Part shown: positions 18,697-29,359 of the stretch, one piece after another | Layout of the letters: each line of letters begins with the position of its first letter | Numbering within the stretch: position 1 is the first letter of the stretch | Notes under the pieces: generated by a model | Databases searched by the model: none | The model's input: the letters and a program-made list of their open reading frames with translations, nothing else | What the model was told of the DNA's origin: nothing | Made by a program: the position numbers and the translations under genes | Assembly: GCA_015067585.1 (NCBI GenBank) | Contig: SVMC01000003.1 | Location: 1-64,000 of the forward strand | Source of the DNA: Oscillospiraceae bacterium | Lineage (GTDB): Bacteria; Bacillota; Clostridia; Oscillospirales; Oscillospiraceae | Direction of reading: 5' to 3' | DNA length: 64,000 bases

Positions 18697-19656
18697 ATGC
18701 AGTATTATTTCGCACCCATGGAGGGTGTTACAGGACCCATTTACCGCAGCACCTTTCACCGCTTTTTCACACCTTTGGATCGCTATTATACGCCCTTTCT
18801 CTCTCCCACCCAGGACCGCCGTCTGACCGCCCGTCAGTGGAGCGAGATCGATCCGGAGCGAAACACAGGGCTCAACCTCGTGCCCCAACTTTTGACCAAC
18901 AATGCGGAGCTGTTTGTCTGGGCAGCGAAAGAACTGTCTGCCGTAGGCTACCGGGAGGTGAATCTGAACCTGGGCTGTCCCTCCGGCACCGTGGTGAAAA
19001 AGAAGAAGGGCAGCGGCCTTCTGGGTCAGCGGGAGATCTTAGAGCCAATGCTGGACGAGATCTACTCCCACAGCCCCATTGCCGTGTCCATCAAGACCCG
19101 CATCGGTCTGCATGAGGAGGAAGAATTTGACGCCCTGCTGGAGCTTTATAACCGCTATCCCATCAGTGAGCTGATCATCCACCCGAGGATCCAAAAGGAT
19201 CTGTACCGGGGCGAGGTACGCATTGCCGCCTTTGAAAAGGCAGTGGCCCGGGCGAAAATGCCACTGTGCTACAACGGCGATGTTTTCACCCCGTCGGATG
19301 CCGCAAAGATCGCAAAGGACTATCCCAGTGTGGATGCCATCATGTTGGGCAGGGGCATCGTTGCAAACCCCGGTCTCGTCGGCTATATCAAAACCGGCCG
19401 GTGGGCCACCCTCTCTCAGGTGCAGGAATTCCATGACAGCCTCTATGCCCAATATCGGGATGCCATGCCCGGCCTGAAACCCACCCTCTTTAAAATGCGG
19501 GAGGTCTGGTGCTATCTTGCGTGTATGTTCGACCGCCCGGAAAAAGCCCTCAAGGCCATCCGTAAAGCCGGCAGCTTCCAGGAGTATGAGACGGCGACAA
19601 AGGCGCTGTTCACCACCTGCCCATTCATTCCCGACGGCATCTACCGCTGGAAATGA
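18697..19656 (+). CDS. dus: tRNA-dihydrouridine synthase
   Basis: YYFAPMEGVTG, VNLNLGCPSGTVVKKKKGSGLL, SIKTRIGLHEE, LIIHPR, CYNGDVF, MLGRGIVANPGL. Confidence 0.93.
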   Translation: MQYYFAPMEGVTGPIYRSTFHRFFTPLDRYYTPFLSPTQDRRLTARQWSEIDPERNTGLNLVPQLLTNNAELFVWAAKELSAVGYREVNLNLGCPSGTVVKKKKGSGLLGQREILEPMLDEIYSHSPIAVSIKTRIGLHEEEEFDALLELYNRYPISELIIHPRIQKDLYRGEVRIAAFEKAVARAKMPLCYNGDVFTPSDAAKIAKDYPSVDAIMLGRGIVANPGLVGYIKTGRWATLSQVQEFHDSLYAQYRDAMPGLKPTLFKMREVWCYLACMFDRPEKALKAIRKAGSFQEYETATKALFTTCPFIPDGIYRWK

Positions 19657-19685
19657 GAAAGAATGTAAAAACAAGAAAAAAACTG

Positions 19686-19714
19686 TTGACAATTCCGCTC
19701 CCTTGTGGTATCAT
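19686..19714 (+). promoter_or_regulatory. Sigma-A promoter of tRNA-Leu
   Basis: TTGACA (19686-19691), 17 nt, TATCAT (19709-19714). Confidence 0.75.
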
Positions 19715-19741
19715 ATTTTCGCAGTCGAGAGACGCAAAGCT

Positions 19742-19829
19742 GCGCGAGTGGTGGAATTGGTAGACTCGCTAGATTCAGGTTCTAGTGTCCACTCCGGACG
19801 TGCGGGTTCAAGTCCCGCCTCGCGCACCA
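19742..19829 (+). tRNA. tRNA-Leu(CAG)
   Basis: GCGCGAG/CTCGCGC acceptor, CTAGA-TTCAGGT-TCTAG anticodon arm, long variable arm, encoded CCA. Confidence 0.95.
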
Positions 19830-19874
19830 AAAGAAAAGGACAATTTCCAAAAGGAAATTGTCCTTTTCTTTTGG
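19829..19874 (+). terminator. Intrinsic terminator after tRNA-Leu
   Basis: AAAAGAAAAGGACAATTTCC-aaaa-GGAAATTGTCCTTTTCTTTT, 20-bp perfect stem. Confidence 0.8.
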
Positions 19875-20231
19875 CAGACCTTTTATGCGCTGATTTTTAC
19901 GGGGACAGAACCGGACAGCTGAATATGTGTTTGGGAGAGACGGGGGATTTCAGTAATGGAATCCTCCGTTTTTTGCAGGTGATTTTATAGTAGCTTTCGA
20001 CTGGGGTGACAGTGGTGCAGTAATTCTTGTGGGTATACAGAAGGCTGCGTTTCCGGGATGAAGCTTTGTGGAAAATTTTCCATCTTTCTGAATTCGTTAT
20101 TCTCTTTTTCGCCCAAATGTGTTATACTAATATATGTATATACTTTGCAGATTGCACCAAAACACATATTAAGACATAGCTGAAAGGCTGTTTTTATTTG
20201 AATTAAGCTTATACCAGTCAGGAGATCCCAA

Positions 20232-22307
20232 ATGAAAGCAAGAAAAACCGTAAAACCGAAAATCAACCTGTTTCAATCCATAGAGCTGTGGTTCTTTGTT
20301 GTAACTGTGTTTGCAATGGAACTGCTGCTTCATCTGCTCACAGAAACCACCATGACTTTTGCCAGATTTCTTATTATTTTGTGTTTTTCCGTTTGTTACG
20401 GTGGGATCCTGGCTGTCATTGCGGAGCTTACCAGCCCCTGGCGGGGCAAGCGGCCCTTGATGTGTGTTCTTCTTGCCGTCACAGGTGCTCTGTTTGCCAC
20501 GCAGTATTTTCTGAAGATCACCTTCCAGACCTATATGACCTTGGAGTCCATCCTGGCTGCCGGCGGCAATGTGGCGACTGAGTTCAGTGGTGCGGTATTC
20601 AGCCTCATTTTCCAGGAATTCTGGATCATTGCTCTGTTCCTTCTGCCGACGCTGCTGTATGCCCTGTTTGGCAAGACACACGGCGGTTTTGATCGGAATA
20701 CCATGCTGCGGGGCGGCCTTTGTTTCCTGCTTGCGGCTGTTTTCTTCGGACTTGGTACCTTCACGGTAAATGTCTCTGCCGACAAACCCCGCTACAAAGA
20801 GCAGTACAATTTTGACGCCGCCTGCCAGAGCTTTGGCCTGCTCACCGGCTTCCGTCTGGAGCTGACCAATTCAAGCAAGAGCAGCGATAACATCAGCTTC
20901 CAGATTCAGGATGTACCTGAAGAACCGGATGAGGAAGATGTGGAAGAACCTGACCCTGCCGAAACGCCTGAACCTTCCGAAGAACCTTCAACCGAAGAAC
21001 CTTCTTCCGAAGAAACTCCCAAAACCACCAACGAAATGGCCATTGACTTTGCTGCACTGGCAGAAGAGGAAGACAACGATACCGTTGCTCAGCTTCATTC
21101 CTATGTTGCTTCTCTGAAGGCAGACAAGGTAAACCAGTATACCGGTATGTTCAAGGACAAAAACCTGATTTTTATCACCGCGGAGGCATTCTCCAAGGAG
21201 ATCATTGACCCGGAACTGACCCCCACCCTCTATCGCCTTGCCAACAAGGGCATCGTCTTTGAGGAATACTATCAGCCGGCCTGGGGCGGCAGCACCTCCA
21301 CCGGCGAATATGCCAACATCACCGGCCTGATCCCCACCGACGGTGTCAGCAGCATTCAGGACACCATCGGTCACAATATGTATTTCACCCTTGGCAACCA
21401 GCTGCAGCGGCTTGGCTATCACTCCGCTGCCTACCACAACGGTACCCACACCTATTATGACCGTGACAAGACTCACTGCAATTTAGGCTATTCCACCTTC
21501 ATGGCTCTTGGCAACGGCATGGAAGAAGGCGTGCAGGAAGTCTGGCCGGAAAGCGATCTGGAAATGATCGATTTCACCGTACCTCAGTTCATCGACAAGC
21601 AGCCTTTCAGCATTTACTATATGACCGTTTCGGGTCATGGCAATTATGTGTCGGGTAATGCCATGGCTGACAAGAACTATGACGCAGTGGCCCATCTGGA
21701 AATGTCGGAAGTTCTCAAGCGCTATTACGCAGCAAATATGGAACTGGAATATGCTCTGACATCGCTTATCAAGCAGCTTGAGGATGCCGGCATTGCGGAC
21801 GATACCGTGATCGTGTTGGGCACTGACCATTACCCCTACGGTCTGGAACAGAGCGAAGCCTGGGGCAATGAAGTGAACTATCTTATCGAGCTTTACGGCT
21901 ATGAGCCTGTGCTCAATCCGGAACAGGATCATTCTGCGCTCATCATTTGGAGTGGCTGTCTGGAGGAGCAGGCTCCCATTGTGGTGGATACCCCTGTATA
22001 CAGCCTGGACATTGTCCCTACACTGTCCAACCTCTTTGGCCTTGAGTATGATTCCCGTCTCCTGGTGGGCCGCGATGTTTTCTCCAATCAGCAGCCCCTT
22101 GTCATATGGGCAGATTACAGCTGGCTGACGGAAAAGGGCTACTACAGCACCAGTTTTGGCACATTCACCCCCAACGAGGGTGTGGCGGTGAGTGATGACT
22201 ATGTGGACCGAATCAAAGCCGTCGTTGCCAATAAATTCTCTTTTTCCCGTGGTGTTCTGGATTACGATTACTATGGGATCCTGTTCGGAGAAGATGATGT
22301 GCAATAA
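20232..22307 (+). CDS. LTA synthase family sulfatase-fold membrane protein
   Basis: N-terminal TM segments; Glu/Pro/Ser-rich linker; NLIFITAEAFSKEIIDPELTPTLYRLANKGIVFEEYYQPAWGGSTSTGEYANITGL; VIVLGTDHYPYG. Confidence 0.93.
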   Translation: MKARKTVKPKINLFQSIELWFFVVTVFAMELLLHLLTETTMTFARFLIILCFSVCYGGILAVIAELTSPWRGKRPLMCVLLAVTGALFATQYFLKITFQTYMTLESILAAGGNVATEFSGAVFSLIFQEFWIIALFLLPTLLYALFGKTHGGFDRNTMLRGGLCFLLAAVFFGLGTFTVNVSADKPRYKEQYNFDAACQSFGLLTGFRLELTNSSKSSDNISFQIQDVPEEPDEEDVEEPDPAETPEPSEEPSTEEPSSEETPKTTNEMAIDFAALAEEEDNDTVAQLHSYVASLKADKVNQYTGMFKDKNLIFITAEAFSKEIIDPELTPTLYRLANKGIVFEEYYQPAWGGSTSTGEYANITGLIPTDGVSSIQDTIGHNMYFTLGNQLQRLGYHSAAYHNGTHTYYDRDKTHCNLGYSTFMALGNGMEEGVQEVWPESDLEMIDFTVPQFIDKQPFSIYYMTVSGHGNYVSGNAMADKNYDAVAHLEMSEVLKRYYAANMELEYALTSLIKQLEDAGIADDTVIVLGTDHYPYGLEQSEAWGNEVNYLIELYGYEPVLNPEQDHSALIIWSGCLEEQAPIVVDTPVYSLDIVPTLSNLFGLEYDSRLLVGRDVFSNQQPLVIWADYSWLTEKGYYSTSFGTFTPNEGVAVSDDYVDRIKAVVANKFSFSRGVLDYDYYGILFGEDDVQ

Positions 22308-22431
22308 ATAACAGACACAACGCCTTTCAGGCGATACAAGTCGATCACAGAGAAAAGGAGTGGTGTCAAATCATTTTTCAGCGCCTTTCTAACCCCCGCG
22401 AAAAAATATTTCAATAACAGGAGGATCGAAA

Positions 22432-25400
22432 ATGAAACACTCAACCGCAACGCGTCTTATGTGTCTGCTGCTGACGCTCTGTCTTGTGCTGTCAACAGTG
22501 GTTCTCCCTACCTCCGCAGCGGAAGCCGCAGCGGAAGTCGCGGATAATTATGACGGCTCTCAGCTCTGGCTGAACTACCGCCTTATCAGCGACGCAGCCA
22601 TGCTCAAGGAGTATCGCGAAGCCGCAACGGAAATCGTTGTGGAAAACTATGCCGCAAACCCCACCTATCGTCACTCCAGAAACGGTTCTGAATGGGTTCC
22701 CCAGCAGCCCTCCGGCGCAAAGGAAACCATTCCCGCAACCACGCTGGAAGCTGCCCGTCTGGAGCTCTCCCGTGCATTCAGCAGCTTGCTGGGTCAGGAA
22801 GTTCCCTATGCAGACACCGTCAGCAAGGACGGCGCTGTGGTGGTCGGTACCCCCGAAACCTCTCCTCTGATCGCTTCTCTGAACCTCGGCGCCGCACTGG
22901 AAGCCGTGGGTGACGAGGGCTACCTCATCAAGTCTGTTACTCTGAACGGCAAGAAGGCTACCGTGGTTGCCGCCAACACTGAAGTGGGCGCTCTGTACGG
23001 TACCTATACCTACCTGCGTCAGATGCAGACTCTGAAGAGCGTGAAGGATCTGGACATCTCCGAAATGCCCAAGGTCAATCATCGCCGTCTCAACAACTGG
23101 GATGTGGAACGCCTCTATGCCGGCACCAATGCCACCGGCGAAGGCAGCTCCACCGGCGGTGACGGCTCTATCTTCTGCTTCTCCTCCAACAGCAATAGCA
23201 ATCGTCTGCCCCTGATCCTGGACCGCTACATCATCTTTGCCAGAATGTGCGCCAGTGTGGGCATCAACGAGATCACCATCAATAATGTCAATGCCGACTA
23301 TAACTATCTGAGCGAATCCTACATCCTGATGGAAGCTGCTCTGGCGGATGCCCTGCGTCCCTACGGCGTGAAGATCGGCCTGTCTGTGCGCTATGTCTCT
23401 CCCACCCAGGACGGCTGCAACACCTCTGCCGATACCGCTGCAGGCGGTCCCTCCAAGATCTCTGGCAGCGATGCCAATAATCCCAAGGCTGCGATTTTCC
23501 AGAATTGGTGGACCCAGAAGACTGAGCAGATCCGATCCCGTATTCCCGATTTCATCGGCTACACCGTAAAGGCCAACTCCGAAGGCCAGCCCGGCCCGCA
23601 GGACTACGGCTATGACCATGGCGACGGCGCCTACGGCATGGGTCAGGCCCTTGCCAATGTGGACGACGGCATGGAAAACGAAATGACCCTCTTCTGGCGT
23701 ACCTTCGTTTACAATGCCAGCGTGGATACCGACCGTCTGAAGCGCGCTTACATGGAATTCAAGCCCATCAATGACGCCACCGACCGTGAGTTTGGTGACA
23801 ATGTGTTCGTCCAGACCAAGAACGGCCCGCTGGACTTCCAGGGCCGTGAGCCTGTGCATCCCATGTTCGGCGCAATGGACCAGACCAATCAGGCCATTGA
23901 GCTGCAGATCACTCAGGAATACACCGGTCACCATGTCTCCCTGTGCTACCTTGGCACGGAATGGGAAGAGGTCTTCAAGACCGATACCTATGCAGAGGGC
24001 GAAGGCACTCTGGTAGGCGAGATTCTGGACGGCAGCGCCCAGGGCCATGCTGACACCGCCATCGTCGGCGTCAACAACATCGGTAACTCCGCCAACATGA
24101 CCGGCAACCACTTCTCTCAGTCCAACTTCTTCTGCTTCGGCCGTCAGGCTTGGGACTGGACCCTCAGCGCAGAGGACATCGCAGAGGATTGGGTCCGCAT
24201 GACCTGGAGCAATGACGAAGAAGTGGTAGAGACCATCGTGAAGATGATGATGGGTTCCTACGAAGCTCTGGTCAGCTATCAGACTCCCTTCGGTGTCGGC
24301 CATCAGATGACCGGTACCGGCACCCACTACTTCCCCAACCCCGCCCAGATCATCTACAACGGCGGCCAGATCCGTGATGACTGGAGCCCCGCTTATTACA
24401 GCCGTGTGGACGGCGTCGGTGTTGGCTACAACAGAACCGGCCATACCGAGCAGGCTTCCACCGCTCTGCAGATGGGCAGCGACCTTGCCGGTCAGTATGC
24501 TCCCGAGCTTGAAGCCATTTACAACGATATGGATGCCACCCCCGAAAATCTGCTGCTCTGGTTCCATCATGTTCCCTGGGACTTTGAAATGGACAGTGGC
24601 CGCACCTTCTGGGAAGAGGTCGTCTATCTGATGCAGATGGGCGTTCAGTATGTCTCCTGGATGCGTGAAGCTTGGGCATCTCTGGAAGGCAAGATCGACA
24701 AGGCCCGCTATGACGATGTGGCCGAAAGACTGTGGCGACAGGAGATCGATGCCAGCGAATGGCGCGACTTCTACAGCGGCTACTGGCAGGCCAACAACGA
24801 TCTGGATAAGCCGGTAGATGACGGTCTGCTCTCCATCGCCATCACTCTGGGCGATGAGGAAACCTATCAGGGCTTTGACCTGTCCGTGGACGAATTCAAC
24901 AAGACCCGTCCCGGCAACCTGCCCAACGGCGACTCCCGCTATAACCGTTACATCGCTGCCGGCGGCAACATCAACGACGCATCCGGCGCTCCCTTCAGCA
25001 ACATGTTCTTCCCCGTGGACAAGACCTATGAGATCGCTGTTCCCGCCGGTGTTTCCACCGAGATCACCAAGGTCGAGTTCCTCAATGACGATGCCGCAGA
25101 AGGCAGCTATGAGATCATTTCCAACACCGAAGAGCAGGCTGTTGTGAAGGTCAACCGTGAAGGTCCCTTCGGCCCCCTCTCCAAGACCTATGTATTTGAC
25201 TTTGTGGCCGATGCCAAGCTGGCAGAGCTGAAGGTCAATGACCTTCCCGTGGAAGGTTTTGATCCCGAAACCAAGGAATATGCCGTCCTCGTGGGCGAAG
25301 ATGTGGTCAACGCTCCCTATGTCAAGGCTGTTGCAGAGGCTTCCGGCGCCACTGTCAAGGTCACGCAGGCCAAGGAACTTCCCGGCAAGGCTACCGTTTC

Positions 25401-28400
25401 CGTCAAGAACGGCTCCAGCCGTGAAACCTATACCATCAGCTTCGCAAAGGCTGCTGCCTTTGAAGAAAACTTCGACGGCACCGCTCCCTCCGAAGAATGG
25501 ACCTGGATCCGTGAAAATGCCAACAACTGGTCCATGAACAACGGCGCTCTGACCATCACCACCTCCAGCGGCGATATCAAGGGCACCGGCAACAACGCAA
25601 GCAACATCCTCGTCCGTGACGCAGGCAACGGCGCCTGGGAAGCTGTCACCAAGCTCACCTTCTCCGCCATTCCCTCTCAGGCAACCCAGCAGGGCGGCCT
25701 TGTAGTCTACCAGGACGACAACAACTTCATCAAGGTCAATGTGGAATTCTATAACTCCAACGGTCAGTCCTACCGCCGTGCTTCTGCCGGTATCGAACGC
25801 GGCGGCAGCTACAGCGATATGTTCTACGATGCCCTTGAGATCGAAGAAGCCATTGCGGCAGCCGACAATACCGTATGGCTGAAGCTGGTCAAGGAAGGCA
25901 CCACCTACCGTGCCTACTGGGCAACCGACGGAGATGCAGCCTTCAAGAGCCTCGGCTCCACCACCGCCAACCTGAAGGAACCCAAGATCGCTCCTCTCGC
26001 CGTGGGCGGCAACAGCTCCAGCGCACTGAAGGTCTCCTACGACTATCTGACCCTCACCGACAACTATGATATGGTCGTCACCGTGGACGGCGGCGAGCAT
26101 CCCATTGAACCCGATGAACCCAGCGTTCCCGGCGGCGGTCTGCCCGACATCGACTTCACCGATCCCGCCTGCGAATCCCTCTTCACCGTAGAAAACCAGG
26201 TCAGCGCTACCCTCACTGATGGCGGTCTGCGTCTGGTTTCCACCACCGAGGCATTTGAAGATTGCAACGGTCAGGTCACTGCATCCACACCTGCCGATGT
26301 GATCAAGATCCCCGTCAGCGGCGATTCCTGGTCCGCCACCATGAAGTTCAACTTCGACCAAGGCGGCTCTCAGGGCTACTACGAATTCTTCGGCTTCTAT
26401 GCCAAGGCCGGCGAGGACTACAATAACCTCGTTGGTATCCGCGGCGGCGATGGCGCCATGCAGGACTTCATCCGCAAGGATGGCACCATCACGGCAGAAA
26501 CCATGACCTCTGCCTCCGGCCTCAAGTCCTCCGGCGTACACTGGTTCCGCATGGAGAAGGAAGCTGACACCTACATCTGCTACTGGTCCGTGGACGGCGA
26601 AGAATTCACCGAACTCTTCACCTATGAAGCCACCGGCATCGAAGCAGAAGAACTCATCATCGACGCCTACTCCGGCATGGCCACCGGCTATACCTACACC
26701 ATCGAATCCATCGACTTTGAAGGCGGCGGCTCCGGTCTGGCAAGTATCGACTTCACCGACCCCGCTTCCGCAGCACAGTTCGAGATCATCAATCAGGAAG
26801 TCTCCGAGATCACGGCAGGCGAAGGTCTGTACATGATCACCACCAAGGAAGCCTTTGAAAACTGCAACGGTCAGCTTAGCGACCTCAACCCCAAGGATGT
26901 TGTCAGCATTCCCGTTGCCGGCGATTGGACCGCTACCCTGAACTTCGATTTCAGTCAGGCCGGTGCGGCCAACGGCTACTATCAGTTCTTCGGCTTCTAT
27001 GCAGCTGAAGGCGAAGACTATCAGAACCTCGCCGGTATCCGCGGCGGCAACAACGCCCTGCAGAACTTCCTGTGCGTGGATGGCTCCATCACTGCCGACA
27101 GCGAAGACCTGAACTCCGCTCCGGGCCTCGGCTCCAATGGCAATTACTGGTTCCGTATTGTGAAGGAAGGCGACAGCTACATCTGCTATCGCAGCGATGA
27201 CGGCGAAGAATTCACCGAAATGTTTGCTTATGAGGCCACCGGCATCGAAGCAGAATACATCCTCATCGACGCCTACACCGGCATGACCGAAGGCTACACC
27301 TTCATGCTGAAGTCCCTCGAATTCGAAGGCGGCAGCGCACCTGTTGTCTGCGAGCATACCTACGAAGCAGTTGTGACCGCTCCCACCTGCACCGAAAAGG
27401 GCTTCACCACCTATACCTGCTCCAAGTGCGGCGACAGCTATGTAGCTGACGAAACCGAACTGGCTGCCCACACCTACGAAGAAGGCTACTGCACCGCCTG
27501 CGGCGCAACCGATCCCGAATTCCACTTCTGCCCCAGCAAGGAATTCTCCGATGTTCCTCCCGAAGGCCACTGGGCACATGAAAGCATCGACTTCATGATC
27601 GAAGAAGGCTATATGAACGGCACCAGCGCTACGGGCAAGGTATTCAGCCCCGATGTTACCACCAGCCGTGCCATGATCGTCCAGATCCTCTATAAGATGG
27701 ACGGCCAGCCCGCCACCGAAGGCGACCTGGCATTCCAGGATGTCAAGCAGGGCGATTGGTTCTACAATGCTATCCTCTGGGCCTATGAGAACGGCGTTGC
27801 CAACGGCACCAGTGCCACCACCTTCAACCCCAACGGCGATGTCACCCGTGAACAGATCGCAAGCTTCCTCTACAAGCATTATAAGAGCGAAGAAGAAGTG
27901 GATCTCACCATCCTCGATGCCTTCCCCGATGGCGAGAAGGTCAGCTCCTGGGCAAGAGAAGCTCTGGCCTGGGCAGTAGATGCCGGCATCATCACCGGTA
28001 AGGGCAGATCCGATGGCACCTACCTCGATCCTCAGGGTCTTGCCACCCGTGCCGAAGTCGCTACCATGAACTACCGCTATGCCGTATACCGTATGCCCGC
28101 CATGAAGTGGGTCTCCACCTGGGCAACCTCCGAAGAGAAGAACGATATCAACTCCGACAGAATGCCCCAGATGGCACTGAACGGCTCCACCGTCCGCCAG
28201 ATCATCCGTGTTACCACCTCCGGTGAGAACATGAAGCTGAAGTTCTCCAACCAGTACGGCACATCCGATGTCACTGTGAAGTCCCTGCACATCGCAAAGC
28301 AGGTACAGGCTGACAAGTCCACCATCGACACCTCCACCGATACTGTGGTCACCGTGGGCGGCAGCGAAGAATTCGTGATCCCCGCAGGTCAGACCATCGA

Positions 28401-29262
28401 GACCGATCCCGTTTACTTCCCCGTAAACGCTCTGGAAAATGTGGCGGTTTCCATGTACTTCGGCCCCTCTCCCTCCAATAACATCACCGGTCACAGAGGC
28501 GCAAGAGCCACCACCTATCAGATCTCCGGCAACCAGGTTTCCACCGAGACCTTCGGTTCCGGCGTCAAGACCACTCTGAGCTGGTTCTTCCTGTGCGATG
28601 TGGCTCTGGAAATGACCGAAGATGCCCGCGCCATCGTCTGCTTCGGCGACTCCATCACCGACGGCTACGGTACCGATGCCAGCTACCTCGGCAAGAAGCC
28701 CGACTGCTACACCAGATGGGGTGACTACTTCGCAAAGCGTCTGCAGGCAGATGAAAACACCAAGAATGTCGCCGTTCTGAACGAAGGTATCGGCTCCAAC
28801 TCCATGCTGGGTTCCTACCCCACCGACGCAGGTAAGGACAGATATGCCCGCGATCTTCTGGAGCATGACAGTGTGGAATATGTCATCATCCTCTTCGGTG
28901 TCAACGACCTGCAGAAGCTGCAGAATACCAACAAGTATCAGCAGCTCATCACCGAGTACAAGAAGATGATCGATCTGGCCCACGAAAATGACATCAAGGT
29001 GTATGCTGCACCCATCCTGCCCTTCGGCAAGAACGCCGACTACTACAGCGCAGCCTCCGAGCAACTCAGAACCATGATCAACGAATGGTTCCGTTCTGAG
29101 GAAGCAGGAGTTGATGCCATCATCGACTTTGAGTCTGCCGTGGCAGATCCCAGCGATCCCAAGAGCCTGCTGCCCAAGTACACCAGCGATGGTCTGCATC
29201 CCGACAGCGGCTATGATGTGATGGCAGATGCCATTGACCTCACCCTGTTCTATAAGGATTAA
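22432..29262 (+). CDS. Multidomain surface enzyme: GH67-like alpha-glucuronidase, beta-sandwich and two 199-aa repeats, CxxC module, three SLH repeats, C-terminal SGNH/GDSL esterase
   Basis: GH67-like blocks (VNHRRLNNWDVERLYAG, ASVGINEITINNVNA, NVFVQTKNGPLDFQGREPVHPMFGAM, EIQITQEYTG-like LQITQEYTGHH); SLH (FSDVPPEGHWAHESIDFMIEEGYMNGTS ...); SGNH (VCFGDSITDGYG, FGVNDL, DGLHPDSGY). Confidence 0.9.
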   Translation: MKHSTATRLMCLLLTLCLVLSTVVLPTSAAEAAAEVADNYDGSQLWLNYRLISDAAMLKEYREAATEIVVENYAANPTYRHSRNGSEWVPQQPSGAKETIPATTLEAARLELSRAFSSLLGQEVPYADTVSKDGAVVVGTPETSPLIASLNLGAALEAVGDEGYLIKSVTLNGKKATVVAANTEVGALYGTYTYLRQMQTLKSVKDLDISEMPKVNHRRLNNWDVERLYAGTNATGEGSSTGGDGSIFCFSSNSNSNRLPLILDRYIIFARMCASVGINEITINNVNADYNYLSESYILMEAALADALRPYGVKIGLSVRYVSPTQDGCNTSADTAAGGPSKISGSDANNPKAAIFQNWWTQKTEQIRSRIPDFIGYTVKANSEGQPGPQDYGYDHGDGAYGMGQALANVDDGMENEMTLFWRTFVYNASVDTDRLKRAYMEFKPINDATDREFGDNVFVQTKNGPLDFQGREPVHPMFGAMDQTNQAIELQITQEYTGHHVSLCYLGTEWEEVFKTDTYAEGEGTLVGEILDGSAQGHADTAIVGVNNIGNSANMTGNHFSQSNFFCFGRQAWDWTLSAEDIAEDWVRMTWSNDEEVVETIVKMMMGSYEALVSYQTPFGVGHQMTGTGTHYFPNPAQIIYNGGQIRDDWSPAYYSRVDGVGVGYNRTGHTEQASTALQMGSDLAGQYAPELEAIYNDMDATPENLLLWFHHVPWDFEMDSGRTFWEEVVYLMQMGVQYVSWMREAWASLEGKIDKARYDDVAERLWRQEIDASEWRDFYSGYWQANNDLDKPVDDGLLSIAITLGDEETYQGFDLSVDEFNKTRPGNLPNGDSRYNRYIAAGGNINDASGAPFSNMFFPVDKTYEIAVPAGVSTEITKVEFLNDDAAEGSYEIISNTEEQAVVKVNREGPFGPLSKTYVFDFVADAKLAELKVNDLPVEGFDPETKEYAVLVGEDVVNAPYVKAVAEASGATVKVTQAKELPGKATVSVKNGSSRETYTISFAKAAAFEENFDGTAPSEEWTWIRENANNWSMNNGALTITTSSGDIKGTGNNASNILVRDAGNGAWEAVTKLTFSAIPSQATQQGGLVVYQDDNNFIKVNVEFYNSNGQSYRRASAGIERGGSYSDMFYDALEIEEAIAAADNTVWLKLVKEGTTYRAYWATDGDAAFKSLGSTTANLKEPKIAPLAVGGNSSSALKVSYDYLTLTDNYDMVVTVDGGEHPIEPDEPSVPGGGLPDIDFTDPACESLFTVENQVSATLTDGGLRLVSTTEAFEDCNGQVTASTPADVIKIPVSGDSWSATMKFNFDQGGSQGYYEFFGFYAKAGEDYNNLVGIRGGDGAMQDFIRKDGTITAETMTSASGLKSSGVHWFRMEKEADTYICYWSVDGEEFTELFTYEATGIEAEELIIDAYSGMATGYTYTIESIDFEGGGSGLASIDFTDPASAAQFEIINQEVSEITAGEGLYMITTKEAFENCNGQLSDLNPKDVVSIPVAGDWTATLNFDFSQAGAANGYYQFFGFYAAEGEDYQNLAGIRGGNNALQNFLCVDGSITADSEDLNSAPGLGSNGNYWFRIVKEGDSYICYRSDDGEEFTEMFAYEATGIEAEYILIDAYTGMTEGYTFMLKSLEFEGGSAPVVCEHTYEAVVTAPTCTEKGFTTYTCSKCGDSYVADETELAAHTYEEGYCTACGATDPEFHFCPSKEFSDVPPEGHWAHESIDFMIEEGYMNGTSATGKVFSPDVTTSRAMIVQILYKMDGQPATEGDLAFQDVKQGDWFYNAILWAYENGVANGTSATTFNPNGDVTREQIASFLYKHYKSEEEVDLTILDAFPDGEKVSSWAREALAWAVDAGIITGKGRSDGTYLDPQGLATRAEVATMNYRYAVYRMPAMKWVSTWATSEEKNDINSDRMPQMALNGSTVRQIIRVTTSGENMKLKFSNQYGTSDVTVKSLHIAKQVQADKSTIDTSTDTVVTVGGSEEFVIPAGQTIETDPVYFPVNALENVAVSMYFGPSPSNNITGHRGARATTYQISGNQVSTETFGSGVKTTLSWFFLCDVALEMTEDARAIVCFGDSITDGYGTDASYLGKKPDCYTRWGDYFAKRLQADENTKNVAVLNEGIGSNSMLGSYPTDAGKDRYARDLLEHDSVEYVIILFGVNDLQKLQNTNKYQQLITEYKKMIDLAHENDIKVYAAPILPFGKNADYYSAASEQLRTMINEWFRSEEAGVDAIIDFESAVADPSDPKSLLPKYTSDGLHPDSGYDVMADAIDLTLFYKD

Positions 29263-29281
29263 CTGAATCGCTAATAACCCC

Positions 29282-29316
29282 GCCGGGTCTGTGCAATCGC
29301 ACAGACCCGGCTTTTC
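29282..29316 (+). terminator. Intrinsic terminator
   Basis: GCCGGGTCTGTGC-aatc-GCACAGACCCGGC-TTTT. Confidence 0.85.
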
Positions 29317-29325
29317 CGCAAAAAA

Positions 29326-29355
29326 TACCCCTTCTGCCTGATCGCAGAAGGGGTA
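29326..29355 (-). terminator. Intrinsic terminator for the minus-strand gene
   Basis: TACCCCTTCTGC-ctgatc-GCAGAAGGGGTA; T run on the minus strand. Confidence 0.75.
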
Positions 29356-29359
29356 AAAA

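Noticed and set aside
22492-29199. 2235-aa minus-strand ORF
   Set aside because: Antisense and in codon register with the GH67/SGNH gene; explained by missing TTA/CTA/TCA codons; translation is low-complexity Gly/Val/His/Asp-rich and domain-free.
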